A stretch of 64,000 nt of DNA from contig JARHVA010003184.1 of NCBI GenBank assembly GCA_037957365.1, forward strand, positions 1,292,001 to 1,356,000, in the 5' to 3' direction. Origin of the DNA: Torreya grandis. Its lineage: Eukaryota > Streptophyta > Pinopsida > Cupressales > Taxaceae. The notes below the pieces were generated by a model that had not been told where the DNA came from, searched no databases, and saw only the letters and a list, made by a program, of their open reading frames with translations. Shown in pieces: positions 1 to 10,956 of this stretch (the first letter of the stretch is position 1; the number at the start of each line of letters is the position of its first letter). Made by a program: the position numbers and the translations under genes.

Positions 1-1344
1 GGTATATTTGGCATTAGGTCATTATACTAGTGGGCCCAGGGAGAGAGACACCTATTAATGATGATGTAGTTGGTGGTGACTTATTATGTTCTACAAAATT
101 TAGTTAGAGGGAGGTTACCTTATGTTCTATTAGGGGTACTTATGGAGCTAGTACATGGGAGGATGGTCTTCAGATGGGCCCAAGGTATATTAGTTTAGAT
201 GTATAGAGAGCTATGGGACTTCAGAGCACACAAGAGTTATGGTATCAGTGTGGAGGTCATACTCCATTTATAGGTATATGAGCACATATAGGTGTTGAGA
301 TCATTAGGCTTGCCTATAAAGGGTTACTTATTGATGGACTATAGATTCAAATTTTATCAGTAGAGGAGGGATGGGTTGATGATAGGGGTGGTGGTGGTGT
401 GAGGGATATTGATTGGTTTTGAGATGCCTTGGAGGGATTAACACTTAAATATATAGTTTGGAGGTTGTACAGGACCTGACCTATTTAGATTGGGTACATA
501 TATCATACATCAACCTTGCAGAGTTAGAGATGGGTGTATGGGAGGTGGGATGGTGAGATAGAGTGCATCCCATTTGAGATAATTCAGACTTAGGAAAAGG
601 GTCCCACCTGATTTTGTATAATATAAGAAAGAGGATGTAGATTTTTTATTGCTAGAGATGCAAACACAAGAGGAAGAGTTGGACCATGAGGATCTACCCA
701 TCAGAAAGAGAGATGATGTAGGCATTATAGCTAATTATCTTGCAAGGTTCTAGTATACATATATGGTAGTAGATTTTATTTGGGGTGATGGGGGTTATGG
801 ACCTATGGACATTGATCTAGCATAGGGACAAACACAAGGTGATCCTCAAGTAGCAATGACACTAGCTATGGCCTAGGCCTAGATTAAAACATTATAGGGG
901 CATGTGGTGATGCTATAGGGCCAAATTACAACACTACAAGGATAGGTGGGGGTTATGAAAATGGAGAGGGACTAGGAAAAAGCCTAAGTTATCATTCTAC
1001 AAGGGTAGGTAGCTAGTTTATAGAGCTAGATAGGCACATTACAAGAGTAGTTTGGTGTGAGTATGGTAGGTGCAACAACAAGAGGGGTAGTAGATTTAGT
1101 GCCACAAGCATGTTATTTAGCCAATGTATAAGAGCTTAATTATTATGAGGTGATGGTATGTGATTAGTTTCCTCAAAAAATGAGATTCATTGAGTACAGA
1201 GATATCATGGGTGATGGGGTCGTGCTTGGTACCCTAAGTCAGTGGGTTATGATACTGGGCTAGATAGGGGTCTTAAGGGGACCACCACTAGGTATAGGTA
1301 TAGATTGGGCTAGTGGTAGTGGTACTCTAGGTGTAGGCCCATGA
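1..1344 (+). pseudogene. Decayed plant-mobile-domain (PMD) protein ORF, antisense to Tat-1
   Basis: Frame 1 reads from the window edge to a double TGA at 1342-1347 without any frameshift, about 447 codons, but contains 28 in-frame stops: 22 TAG, 5 TAA and 1 TGA. The segment at about 190-300 reads MYRELWDF, then SYGISVEVILHL, then VYEHI, with stops where the plant mobile domain family (PF10536, also called aminotransferase-like) usually has Trp. A later stretch (about 595-610) resembles the family's Arg/Pro-rich C-terminal part. From 841 to about 1060 there is a Gln/Leu heptad-like region (IKTL, ITTLQG, IGTLQE) that would form a coiled coil, and here most stops sit where CAG is expected. The start lies outside the window. 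PMD proteins are known both as host genes (MAIN/MAIL) and as passengers in transposons. The position beyond the integrase of a minus-strand Tat element suggests a passenger ORF. Family call is by motif memory only. Confidence 0.55.
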
Positions 1345-1363
1345 TGAGATTGCATATTTTTTT

Positions 1364-1364
<1 letters not shown>

Positions 1365-1417
<53 letters not shown>
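1365..1417. repeat. (AC)n microsatellite
   Basis: An uninterrupted AC dinucleotide tract of about 26 units begins 20 bp after the PMD stop codons. Confidence 0.97.
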
Positions 1418-1418
<1 letters not shown>

Positions 1419-2960
1419 TTATATATGATTTAGATGAGATGATTCAGATGTTTATGGTGATTATGCTTTTATGTTTTTTGAGATGGATTTTTATATGTTT
1501 ATGATGTGATGATTAGGACTAATGTTGTTGAGTTACTTAGATGTTTTTGATGTAATAGATGATGATTATTTATGGACTTAGGATTACAATGATTATTTAG
1601 ATTGATGTTCTTAGTATAGGCATGTGATGATATATAGTTTAATGTTTTGTTTGAAATGATGTTGTTGATTGTAGAGGTAGATTTTGATGTGGGGCAATGC
1701 TTATGATGTATATGCTTGGATATGGTGAAGTTTTAAGTAACATGCAAATGTGATGTTACTTAATGTGAAAGAAAATGGTTTGTAAAATTTATTCATGTGG
1801 ATTTTATGGTTCATGATATAATTTATGATTATGGTATATTTTAATAATGTTGTGATGTGTATAGATAATATTTAATGTTTTAATGAAAACACATAAAGTA
1901 AGTGTAGGTAACAAACTCAATATAATTAGAGACAACATCCTTGTAAACCAATATAATTGAGAAAAAAACATGTTGGGTTCATTAGCTTGGACCCTATTAA
2001 ACCCAAGGTTGATTGATCTTAATGAAAATAAACATTTCATATTATTTGCATTAGCATGATTTTATTGAAAAGGCATCATCATAAATGTAGGGTGATAAGT
2101 GAGCTCATAATCCTTTGACTTATAGAGGGTATATAATAAAAGGGGATGATAGGCAAACAAATGGAAAAGGGATGATGTAAGAACCTGATGTGGATTTACT
2201 TACCCTTTTTATAGGTGACCTGAGAACTAAAATACACAAGTCCATGTCTTTACAAGGTGTAGACTGATTGATGAGGGAAGTTTACAAATATATTTTTTCA
2301 TGAGATAACTGATTGCAGCCCTTTTGGGATAAATCTCTTTTGATAAGGTCATTTATTTATATTTATGAAAAGGGTGAAGTTGATCAATGTGGGAAGCTTC
2401 AAATGTTTTAATAGAGATAATTGTAGATTTAGGAAGAGATTAGGTTTAACATGTTGTCTTATCCATCCTTCAAGGGAGTGGTCTAAGTTTAAATACAAAT
2501 AAGTGTTTGATGGCTATCCTTAAAGGGATTAGTCTATCTATTTTAACTTTATTTGGTAGTTGTCCTTCAAGGGAGTGGTATGTACTTAAGAAAATGGACC
2601 TAGCTAATATTTTATATCCCGTGTAGAATTTTTTGAATGTTATTTTAGACATGGACACATCTATTCAAGCTTAGAGGTTGACCTTTATAGGGGTAAGGAT
2701 TTTACCACAAAAGGTGGTTGCAAGGTTTGGAAAGTGGTTTTGGGAAACAAGTGACCATAGGATTCTATCTAGTTAAAGATGAAAACTATCAATGAGAACC
2801 ATGTCATGGGATGAGCTATGGTACCCATGTTTAAGATTGGGCTAAAATTTATGATGGATAATCACATGGGTTTATTTTAATCACATGTCCCTGAGAGGAA
2901 TAGGGTAATAGGGTAAGGGAGGTGAGAATATCATAAACCAAGGGATGAACTTAAATTACA
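1418..2960. other. Unassigned AT-rich interval between PMD ORF and Tat-1 integrase
   Basis: No reading frame of either strand resembles a known family here. The first half is TG/AT-rich low-complexity sequence. Around 2463-2580 the phrase TCCTTCAAGGGAGTGG occurs twice, with a mutated third copy between them. In a Tat element this position, between integrase and 3' LTR, is normally noncoding spacer. No 3' LTR was recognised, so it probably lies to the left of the window. Confidence 0.5.
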
Positions 2961-2969
2961 AAATATGGT

Positions 2970-3347
2970 TTATTATATCTTCCTTAACAATAAAAAGGAC
3001 ATAGATGTGAAGTATTGAGAGGCTCAGGTTCTAGTTTTCCTTTAAGAGAGGACAAACAATAATCTCCTAATCCATACTTATGGTTGATGATATAGGGTCT
3101 AAGCCAATTGAAAGCAAATTTGCCTTTTTTTCTTTTCTCCATATTTGTTACATGTTAGTTTTCCTTATAAATGAGGTCTCTAATATTGAATTCCTATTCT
3201 TTCAGATGTTTACTATAAGCATGGGTAATATGCTCTTATTAGACATGAAGATGATTAAAGGTATCAAGGTGATGCTCATCGAGCAACTCAAAGCACGTGA
3301 GGCATTTTTGAAAATAATCATCCTCAAAAATGATGTCTTGTAAGGAC
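2970..3347 (-). pseudogene. Tat-1 integrase C-terminal part (left of Copia-1)
   Basis: The minus strand from 3342 downward reads SLQDIIFEDDYF, then FELLDEHHLDTFNHLHV, then EFNIRDLIYKEN and GKFAFNW..PYII. This is the linker and GPY-like end of Gypsy integrases (family pattern: LxxLDExRLxALNHL, then EFxxGDLVLKEN, then GKFxPNWxGPY). It ends near 2970 after a stop following HLCPFYC. Joined to the minus strand from 14905, with one copy of the 5-bp duplication removed, the reading is EV*IPSLHISLQDII, which is in frame. This shows the two halves were one gene before Copia-1 inserted. In-frame stops and missing residues make it nonfunctional. Confidence 0.85.
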
Positions 3348-4196
3348 TGTTGGAAATATTATCATTGATGTCAAAGGTCTAGCATTGGTGATAAAGGCCC
3401 CATAGCATTTAATGGTGTTTTTAATATTCATATCCTAATTCATGTGTGTTAATATTTATTTAATATTAATGAATACATTTTTTGTTTCATAAAAGTCAAA
3501 AGAGGGCCCATGGAGAAGTCAAAGAGTCATGGGGTAAAGACAAAAGAGGAATGGGATGAATTTTCTCATGAAGAGTCATCCTGAGGAATTCTAAGAGTCG
3601 CCAAGTGAAGACAAAAGAGGGTATGTTGTATTTTTCCATGAAGAGTCAACTCAAGGAATTTGAAAGGTCACCACGATAAAGACAAAAGAAGAAAGGATAT
3701 ATTTGCTTATAAAGGGTCATCATGTGACTTTTCAAATGTAAGGATATAAAGGGTCATGCAAGTTAGACACCATTTTTATTGAGGATTAAAGGGTCAAAAA
3801 GGGTGATTGCCAAAGGTCATTTGGAAAGATATAAATAAAGCCTTGAGAAGCCATTTTTAATATACAAGAAAGTTCATGGTTTGTATTTTTTTTATATAAG
3901 AAAAGAGGAGAGAATAGAAAGCAATATTATAGAGTTCTATCATTTGTTGAGTAAGTGACATTGATATATAGTTGTGTTTTATATAAAGGATGGGTTGGTG
4001 CTCACAAATCTTTACAATGGGTTGGTGCTCATGTTGGTTGGTTCTCACAAATAATTTTTGTTTTGGTTCTCAACAAAGGGGTTGGTTCTCCTATAAGTTG
4101 GTGCTTGTGAACTTTTTAATTTGAGTTGGTGCTCTTTTATATAATTTAGATTATTCTATGTGGTTTTTCCCATTTTGGGTTTCCACGTAAAAATAT

Positions 4197-4230
<34 letters not shown>

Positions 4231-4361
4231 GTGGTGCATATTGATTTCAATTTTATTTCATATATTGAATGAATGATTAAGTGTAATTTGATTAAGTAAA
4301 ATATTTATAAGATATATGATATATTGATTCACCCCCCCCTTTGTATATCCTATGCTTAACA
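3348..4361 (+). repeat. Copia-1 5' LTR
   Basis: TG...CA-bounded LTR of 1014 bp. Contains a short (TC)n tract at 4199-4229 of about 15 units, much shorter than in the 3' LTR. The 3' end TGCTTAACA is followed after two bases by the primer site. Confidence 0.95.
4199..4229. repeat. (TC)n tract, short allele in 5' LTR
   Basis: About 15 TC units. The orthologous place in the 3' LTR holds about 60 units. Confidence 0.95.
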
Positions 4362-4363
4362 AT

Positions 4364-4375
4364 TGGTATCAGAGC
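4364..4375 (+). promoter_or_regulatory. Copia-1 primer binding site (initiator Met tRNA)
   Basis: TGGTATCAGAGC lies two bases after the 5' LTR. This is the standard plant Copia primer site complementary to the 3' end of the initiator methionine tRNA. It is intact. Confidence 0.95.
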
Positions 4376-4424
4376 AGGTTCCTTTTGAAAAAAAATTATA
4401 TCTTAAAGGTAGATCGGGGAAAGA

Positions 4425-5560
4425 ATGATGGTTGGATCACATGAAGGTCTTTCTAAAAATAATGAACCTTTGTTTGATAGGAAAAATTATGCTTTTTGGA
4501 GCATAAGGATGAGGACTTATTTGATGGCCCTTGGATTCAACATTTGGCAAGCAGTGGTAGAGGATTATGAAGATCCACAAACACTTGTAACTATTCTAAT
4601 AGAAAAGAAGACAAGAGAAAATAATGCTAAAGCTTTAAATGATATTTAATGTGGTTTATGTGAATCAAAATTTGTTAATGTTATGCAATGTAAATCTGCT
4701 CATGAAACTTGGGTAAATCTTGAGAATATTTAGAAAGGTGATGGAAAGGTTTAACAAGCTAAGATTTAGACTTTTAGTAGATAATTTGAGAGTTTAAATA
4801 TGGAAGAGGAAGAAAATATAGAAAGTTACCTTATACGGGTTGATCAAATAGTTAATCATATTCAAGGTTTTGGAGAAAATTTAGAAGAATCAATTGTGGT
4901 ACAAAAAGCTTTGAGATCTCTACCATTGAGATATGATGCAAAAGTTTCAACAATTGAAGAGATGAAGAATTTAGCCAAGCTAAATATGGATGAGCTACAT
5001 GGTATTCTTACAACATATGAGATGCATACCAAATAAGAGAAACCCTCAAAGAGAGAAGATGCTTTCAAAACATCAAAGAAAGAAAAAGCCAAGATTCAAG
5101 AATAAAGTGACAACTCTAGTGATGAGGAAGATGACAATGGAGATCTATTCATTTGTAAGCCTTAAAAGGGCACAAGTAAATATCAAGAAAAATTTCCATT
5201 TAAATGTTTTAAATGTGGTAAGATTGGAAATTTTGTAGATAGATGCCCAGATAAGAATAATGATGACAATAAAGAAGAAAAGTCTACATACAAGAAAAAC
5301 ATCAAGGGCAAATACAAGAAGAGATTCAAGAAGAAGAGTTTATATTCTAAGTATCTTAGCTCAGCTAAAGACAATGGAGTTAGTGACTCCGATGAAGAAT
5401 AAAATATATTCATAACCATACATGAAGATACCTCCAAAAGCAAAATTACAAATGATCAAGAAGAAGAACATGATGAAAGCGAGGATGAAGCTGAGGTAAA
5501 TCTAGAAGGAGAAATAATTTGTGCCTTAGAATATTTAAAATATTTTGAGAAGAAGAATTG
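4425..5560 (+). pseudogene. Copia-1 gag with CCHC zinc knuckle
   Basis: The first ATG pair after the primer site opens a frame reading FDRKNYAFWSIRMRTYL and LGFNIWQAV, the start of plant Copia Gag (UBN2 family). A stop at about 4647, a frameshift near 4735 and further stops break it. The continuation from 4801 reads ESYLIRVDQIVNHIQ and LRSLPLRYDAKV. A zinc knuckle CFKCGKIGNFVDRCP lies at about 5206-5250, with the usual His replaced by Asn. An acidic and Lys-rich tail follows. Gag would form the virus-like particle. Confidence 0.85.
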
Positions 5561-6812
5561 AAGATTGAAGCTCTAGATCAAGAAAAATGAAAAGGAGTCA
5601 AAGGAAACAATTGAAGATATACATGCACAGTTTTAAAAAGTGAAGAAGAATTAAAAAGATCTAATGGCATAGTTACAAAAATTAAGTGAAGAATGTGAAA
5701 GTTATGTTATTAAAATTGCTTATTTAAAAGTAGATCTTAAAAAAACAAATAAAGAAATAAATGATAAAGCAACCAATAATTCAAAATTTAAGAAAAACAC
5801 TTATACATTAAATAAGATATAAGAAATCCAAAAATCAATATAAGATAAGATAGGTATCGGATTTGAAAATAAAAAGAGTTATGTTGAAGCTCTTACAAAA
5901 GAGGAAACAAAAGAATTTAAGAAATTAGAGGACATCTCAAACAATGAAGGCTGAAAGGAACAAAGCTACAAAAGGTAATCAGGTCAGAGATACACAAACA
6001 TATTCTATATCTATGGTTATTATTTTTATTATAATAGATATGGTCATAAAAAATAGAATGTTAGAAAAGGGCTAATAATTTTAGAAATAAAGAGAAGGAA
6101 ACTCATGTAGAGTCAAGTTGAAGACATAACTCTTTTACTCCTCTATCAAGATTTAATGAAGAGGCCATAATATGTTACAAGTGAAACAACCTTGAACACA
6201 TATCCTAGTACTATAGAAGCATGTTCAAATTAGTCAAGAAGGGCTAGAGTTTTAAGGTTCCATTGATAAAGAAGAAAGTTCAGACATGTTCATGGTAGAA
6301 GAAACAACCTAAAAATTCTATGTTGGTCCAGACAGCTTTACATGCAAGAAATGAAGAAAAGCCATGATTTATTGATAGTGGATATTTGAGGCATATGACA
6401 GGAGACAAGAGAAATTTAAAAACACTAAAGAAGATCAATGGTGGTACAGTGAAATTTGGAGATAATACTACTGCTAGAATTGCCAAAAAAGGTACACTAA
6501 GTTTGGATAATGGTAGAACTAAGACAAAAAATGTTTTGTATATAAAAGGTCTTAAGCATAATCTTTTGAGTGTAAGTTAAATGTGTGATCAGGTACACAC
6601 ACTAAAGTTTTATGTATAAGGTTTTGAAATTAAAAGAAAAGATTCAGATGTGTTGGTTGTATATGCTTAGAGAACAAACAATAATTTATATATGTTATTA
6701 GACATCATAGGTCAAAGATGTTGTTTGAGTCAGATTAAATAAATTTAGCTATGGCATAGGATAATGGGACACATAAATTTTGAAAATATTATCAATATCA
6801 AAAATAAGTAAG
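5561..6812 (+). pseudogene. Copia-1 Gag tail, second knuckle, protease and first half of pre-integrase
   Basis: After a coiled-coil-like Lys/Glu stretch, a second knuckle-like segment (about 5990-6065) reads IFYIYGYYFYYNRYGHKK, the family motif with its Cys codons apparently changed to Tyr. The aspartic protease follows. The triad D-S-G is at 6374-6382 with HMTGDKRNLKTL after it, and the Trp just before it is TGA. The flap region reads NVLYIKGLKHNLLSVS (about 6528-6580). The pre-integrase zinc domain starts LWHRIMGHINFENI near 6750 and is cut at 6812 by Copia-2. Confidence 0.85.
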
Positions 6813-7818
6813 TGTCAGGAACCTAGAACAATAAACATGCTCCGATGCCTACTTAGTAAGGATCTTGCTCTACCAATAGAGCACATATGATTACTTCTTG
6901 TATTAGCAACTAAACACAGAATTTAACCAGAATCAATAAGTAACTAGAAATATGAAACAACACAGGAATTGAGAGACAATACATAATTGTATTAATAATC
7001 ACTCAGAAGAATATACAATAAGGAAGATGCCACTTCTTCCTCCACCTCAAAGGTTTGCCACACCTCAAGACCTTCTTCCCTCTCTCTCTCGGTCACAACA
7101 ATCAACTCCAATATAGAATTGATGTTCACCTCTCCAACCAGTTAGTAACACGCTACCAGTTCACCAAGTACACAACTGTACTCCAAGTAGATCTCCTGCT
7201 CTCTGCTACCTGCAAATCACTAGACCTTACTCACCATGTAGATATCTCTACACCCCTGAAGAATCCTTGTCCTTTCCTCACCAAGTCCTTATGATTATTC
7301 AACCAGTACCCTGGTGGATCAGCTCCTAGACCTGACAGACCTTACAACTCTCCCTGATCATACACTCTCAACACCCCTTTGGAACTGAGAGGAGCTAATC
7401 TAGCTCTCTCTAAAAGCTCTATGGCTTTCTAGCACACTTTTACAATATAGCCCATGAGTCCATATATAGATCTCATGCTTACAATAATTAGACTAAACTA
7501 ATTACAATAATTCGACATGCAACTCAAGACTAAGACTAGCCTTCAACATGCAAACAAATAGTCCAAAAATAGACTCTCTCAGATCAACATGCGAACTCCC
7601 TGTTCATGCACAGGTTGCCGACGTCGGCTCCTCCATGATTGATGTTAGCTGACTTGTAACTAACACCAATTACTTCCTCACTACCATCTGACCGACGTCA
7701 GTTGATCAGACTGATGCCGGTTTCCCTACAACTAATTTTGCAACTCCCCGTAACTCTACATCCTCCATAACTTCTCTTGTTTACATCCTGGTGAAGCTTT
7801 TAGCTCCACAACCTAACA
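6813..7818 (-). repeat. Copia-2 3' LTR
   Basis: 1006 bp, with plus-strand ends TGTCAGGAACC and CCACAACCTAACA. Includes imperfect palindromes of the type TGCCGACGTCGGC at about 7617, 7638, 7689 and 7710. Confidence 0.95.
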
Positions 7819-8450
7819 ATATCTCACTTGGAGATAAATAGCTACACCTGTACCTATACTTGTACACTGTCTAAATTATTCCCTAGCTTGTATTCCTCTT
7901 CAAGATCCATCTTGAAGACCAACCACCACACAATCTGTGATGCTATACCTGTCATTCAAGTAACCTGCCATATTCGAACCTACATATCCATGTAGTGAAG
8001 AAATTGACCCTGCATAACAAGAATCCCTGCTGCTAGTCCCACTGAACTTTCCTCCAGTACTCCTTCCCTGAATTGGCTCCATACTTTTTGACAACCCCCA
8101 CTGATTGGGAAAACTCAGGTCTACACTAGACCTCATGTGATTTCAAACCCTGTTTCAAGCTAAGCTTGAACTGTCTAGCCATTGGTGTGATTTTTGATTC
8201 TACATCCTGTGTAATGAACCTCACCAACACCTAATTCACATCAGCTCCCACTGGAGATAAAATCTCCATGTCTCTTATGCTAAAGAATTTTTCTGCTCCA
8301 AATTCTTCATGACACACCTTTGAACTAACCTTACCTTTAGCTCATCAAAACCCTGTATGTACAAACCTGCTAGCAAATCACCCACATACAGTAAAAAAAT
8401 AATGTTGCAATCATTATCCACCTGGTAAGATAAACACAATAGTTACACTG
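7819..8450 (-). pseudogene. Copia-2 reverse transcriptase end and RNase H remnant
   Basis: On the minus strand, LLYVGDLLAG at about 8390 aligns with the Copia reverse transcriptase active site. The expected YVDD is YVGD (codons at 8377-8388), an Asp-to-Gly change that would abolish polymerisation. Downstream, SLHGYVGSNMAGYLNDRYSITDCV (about 8000-7920, split here by its length) matches the RNase H entry segment, in which the family has GYxDSDxAGDxDxRxSTTGYV. Frames are broken several times. The 3' end runs into the LTR with only a weak purine tract. Confidence 0.75.
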
Positions 8451-9114
8451 ACATTGACTGAAGTAATGCTTAGTCATCTACCTGTCAAACCTATACCACT
8501 GTCCTGCAGCTTCCTCAAGACCATATGCCTTGGCCTTCTATCTCTTGTGTCCATCCACTCTCTTCTCTAAAATGGGAATCCATCTCTCTATCCAGTGCTT
8601 TCTTCTAGCTAACAACTCTACCAACAAATACCTATTTGGTTCTTCTCCAAGGACTCACACTCCTCATCCATGCCAAGCTCTCACTGTATCTGGATTCGGC
8701 CTGCATTGCTTCTTCGCATCTTCCTAGTTCTTGACCATCAATAAGCAATATAAAGAAGGTTAACAATGAATATGAGGTTCACTTACCCTTTTTGACCTCG
8801 ACATGAGTGTTTGAGACCTGTTGACAGTGTGCTGTCTACCCAATATCTGTTCTAGTTACTGATCTCGGCCATCTCCCAGTCTGCTCTTAACTGATGTCAG
8901 TTTCCTGCACTGACCTTGACTGCCAATGTCATTTCCCTGGCCAACGCTGGTATCCTTTCTATCGATGTCAGTTCATTCATGACCGACATCGGTCTTCCTC
9001 TTGCCGATGTCGATTACTATCTGACCGACGCTGGTACCTGTGTTCGTCTGTGAGTGATAACTTTTTACCTGCGAGCTCTCCATGGATCAAAACCCTATTC
9101 AAATCAATATAGCC
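8451..9114. other. Copia-2 interior without recognisable coding; short palindrome array
   Basis: Between the reverse transcriptase remnant and the pre-integrase remnant no domain is recognisable. Integrase is missing. The notable content is the array at 8890-9034. Confidence 0.6.
8890..9034. repeat. Imperfect palindromes with about 20-bp period
   Basis: Eight related motifs begin near 8891, 8911, 8921, 8939, 8961, 8981, 9002 and 9022. The clearest are GACCGACATCGGT, TGCCGATGTCGATT and TGACCGACGCTGGT. Each is close to self-complementary around CCGAYRTCGG, and the last five starts are 20-22 bp apart. The segment is richer in CpG than its surroundings. The same motif occurs in both Copia-2 LTRs. 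Confidence 0.8.
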
Positions 9115-9804
9115 CTACTCAGAATAATTCAGTTCCCTCACCTGATCTCTATTTGTCATCTCCTCCATGAACACCAAGGCTTTCCAGTTCTTTAGCTTGT
9201 CAAAAACATCTGTCTTCTGCTTCAGAACATGCATTCCCCTCCTACATATGTAACCAAGCCTACAAAGCCACATCTCTTTAACAAAAGGTGAATCAGTAAT
9301 ATAAGTAGATAGATAAAGGATACCTACTTTCTTACCACCATCTAATTCAAGTGTATCCACTGTGAGAGTTACAGTGCATCTCTCATCACCCAAATTTATT
9401 GAAGAAATTAGACTCATCTCTAAGATTGGTACCTGCATGACTTCCTTCAACCACTATGTGTCGTCCGTCTTCAATTTCAGCTTCACTTCCCCTTCGTCAA
9501 TAATCTAACAAGGCTCTCCAGCTCCTAAATAAATCTCTCCAAAGTCTCCAAAGACATACCCATGAAAAGATGCTCTATTTCAAACTGCATGGAAAGAGGC
9601 AAAAGAATCTGTGAACCAAGATTCCACTTTATCTAGAACATCCTGTGCAACATCCCCTGCAACATCTACTCCTCTTTGCTGATCTGCTACCAACCAACAA
9701 TCTTTATTTCCCTGCTCTTTCTTTCCATCAATCAGACCATTCATACTATTCAATTTCTCCATTCGTAGCTTACTTTCTTCTGCCATTGCTATACTCCCAC
9801 TCAA
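9115..9804 (-). pseudogene. Copia-2 gag start, protease and pre-integrase remnant
   Basis: The minus strand from 9786 reads MAEESKLRMEKLNSMN, the usual start of one plant Copia Gag group. Most of gag is deleted and it passes within about 50 codons to a protease segment, WFTDSFASFHAV, where the family has D-S-G and this copy has D-S-F. The protease continues through NRASFHGY and YLGAGEPC to LTVDTLELDGGKK. The pre-integrase part reads MWLCRLGYICRRGMHVL at about 9265-9215 and stops at 9115. Stops at about 9578 and beyond confirm decay. The Gag-to-protease join marks an old internal deletion. Confidence 0.8.
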
Positions 9805-9881
9805 TCTGAAACCCTTGAGAGTGACCTGTAATCAAAAACACTACTAGATCTGAAATCACCTATTAGTCAACCCAGCCAAAA

Positions 9882-9893
9882 GCTCTGATACCA
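9882..9893 (-). promoter_or_regulatory. Copia-2 second primer-site-like copy
   Basis: GCTCTGATACCA is the exact reverse complement of TGGTATCAGAGC but lies 57 bp inside the LTR edge. A mutated copy lies at the expected place (9936-9947). Confidence 0.8.
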
Positions 9894-9935
9894 ACTTGTT
9901 AAGATTGGTATCAACCTGATCCACCTGCTCAACTT

Positions 9936-9947
9936 GCTCTGATACTA
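9936..9947 (-). promoter_or_regulatory. Copia-2 primer binding site next to 5' LTR
   Basis: GCTCTGATACTA, read on the minus strand as TAGTATCAGAGC, begins three bases from the 5' LTR end. One base differs from the canonical initiator Met tRNA complement. Confidence 0.85.
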
Positions 9948-9950
9948 GCT

Positions 9951-10956
9951 TGTCAAGAACCTAGAACAATAAACATGCTCTGATGCTTACTTAGTAAGGA
10001 TCTTTCTCTACCAATAGAGCACATATGATTACTTCTTGTATTAGCAACTAAACATAGAATTTAACCAGAATCAATAAGTAACTAGAAATATGAAACAACA
10101 TAGGAATTGAGAGATAATACACAATTGTATTAATAATCACTCAGAAGAATATATAATAAGGAAGATGGCACTTCTTCCTCCACCTCAAAGGTTCGCCACA
10201 CCTCAAGACCTTCTTCCCTCTCTCTCTCGGTCACAACAATCAACTCTAATATAAAATTGATGTTCACCTCTCCAACCAGTCAGTAACATGCTGCCAGTTC
10301 ACTAAGTACACAACTGTACTCCAAGTAGATCTCCTGCTCTCTGCTACCTGTAAATCACTAGACCTTACTCACCATGTAGATATCTCTACACCCCTGAAGA
10401 ACCCTTGTCCTTGCCTCACCAAGTCCTTATAATTCTTCAACCAGTACCCCGGTGGATCAGCTCCTAGACCTTGTAGACCTTGCAACTCTCCTTGATCATA
10501 TACTCTCAGCACCCCTTTGGAACTAGGAGGAGCTAATCTAGCTCTCTCTAAAAGCTCTATGGCTTTCTAGCACACTTTTACAATATAGCCCATGATTTCA
10601 TATATAGATCTCATACTTACAATAATAAGACTAACCTAATTACAATAATTAGACACGCAACTCAAGACTAAGACTAGCCTTCAACATGCAAACAAACAGT
10701 CCAAAAATAGACTCTCTCGGATCAACATGCGAACTGCCTGTTCACGCACAGGTTGTCGACATCGGCTCCTCCATGACCGATGTCAGCCGACTTGTAACCA
10801 ACACCGGTTGATTCCTCACTGCCATCTGACCGATGTCAATTGATCAGACCAACACCAGTTTCCCTGCAACTGATTTTACAACTCCTCGCAACTCTGCATC
10901 CTCCATAACTTCTCCTGTTTGCATCCTGGTGAAGCTTTTAGCTCCACAACCTAACA
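9951..10956 (-). repeat. Copia-2 5' LTR
   Basis: 1006 bp, collinear with 6813-7818 with no indel needed overall. Carries the same palindrome motifs, beginning around 10748. Confidence 0.95.

Larger units (their letters stand above)
6813..10956 (-). mobile_element. Copia-2: internally deleted Copia element nested in Copia-1
   Basis: Two 1006-bp LTRs (6813-7818 and 9951-10956) are flanked by perfect duplications GTAAG (6808-6812, 10957-10961). Orientation is minus: the primer sites sit beside the right LTR as the reverse complement of TGGTATCAGAGC, and the coding remains read on the minus strand. The interior is only 2.1 kb. It keeps the start of gag, protease, pre-integrase, the end of reverse transcriptase and RNase H, but not the integrase core. 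It could have moved only with help from an intact relative. LTR divergence is about 5% by eye. Confidence 0.95.

Noticed and set aside
1..1344. Alternative genetic code (TAG read as Gln) to explain the uninterrupted frame
   Set aside because: TAG also replaces Trp positions, and TAA and TGA stops, frameshifts and lost catalytic residues occur throughout the window. Methylation-driven decay explains all of these.
7055..7294. Plus-strand ORF of 79 codons
   Set aside because: It lies wholly inside a Copia-2 LTR and against the element's orientation.
8890..9034. CRISPR array
   Set aside because: Motifs are degenerate and immediately adjacent with no unique spacers, and this is plant retrotransposon DNA.
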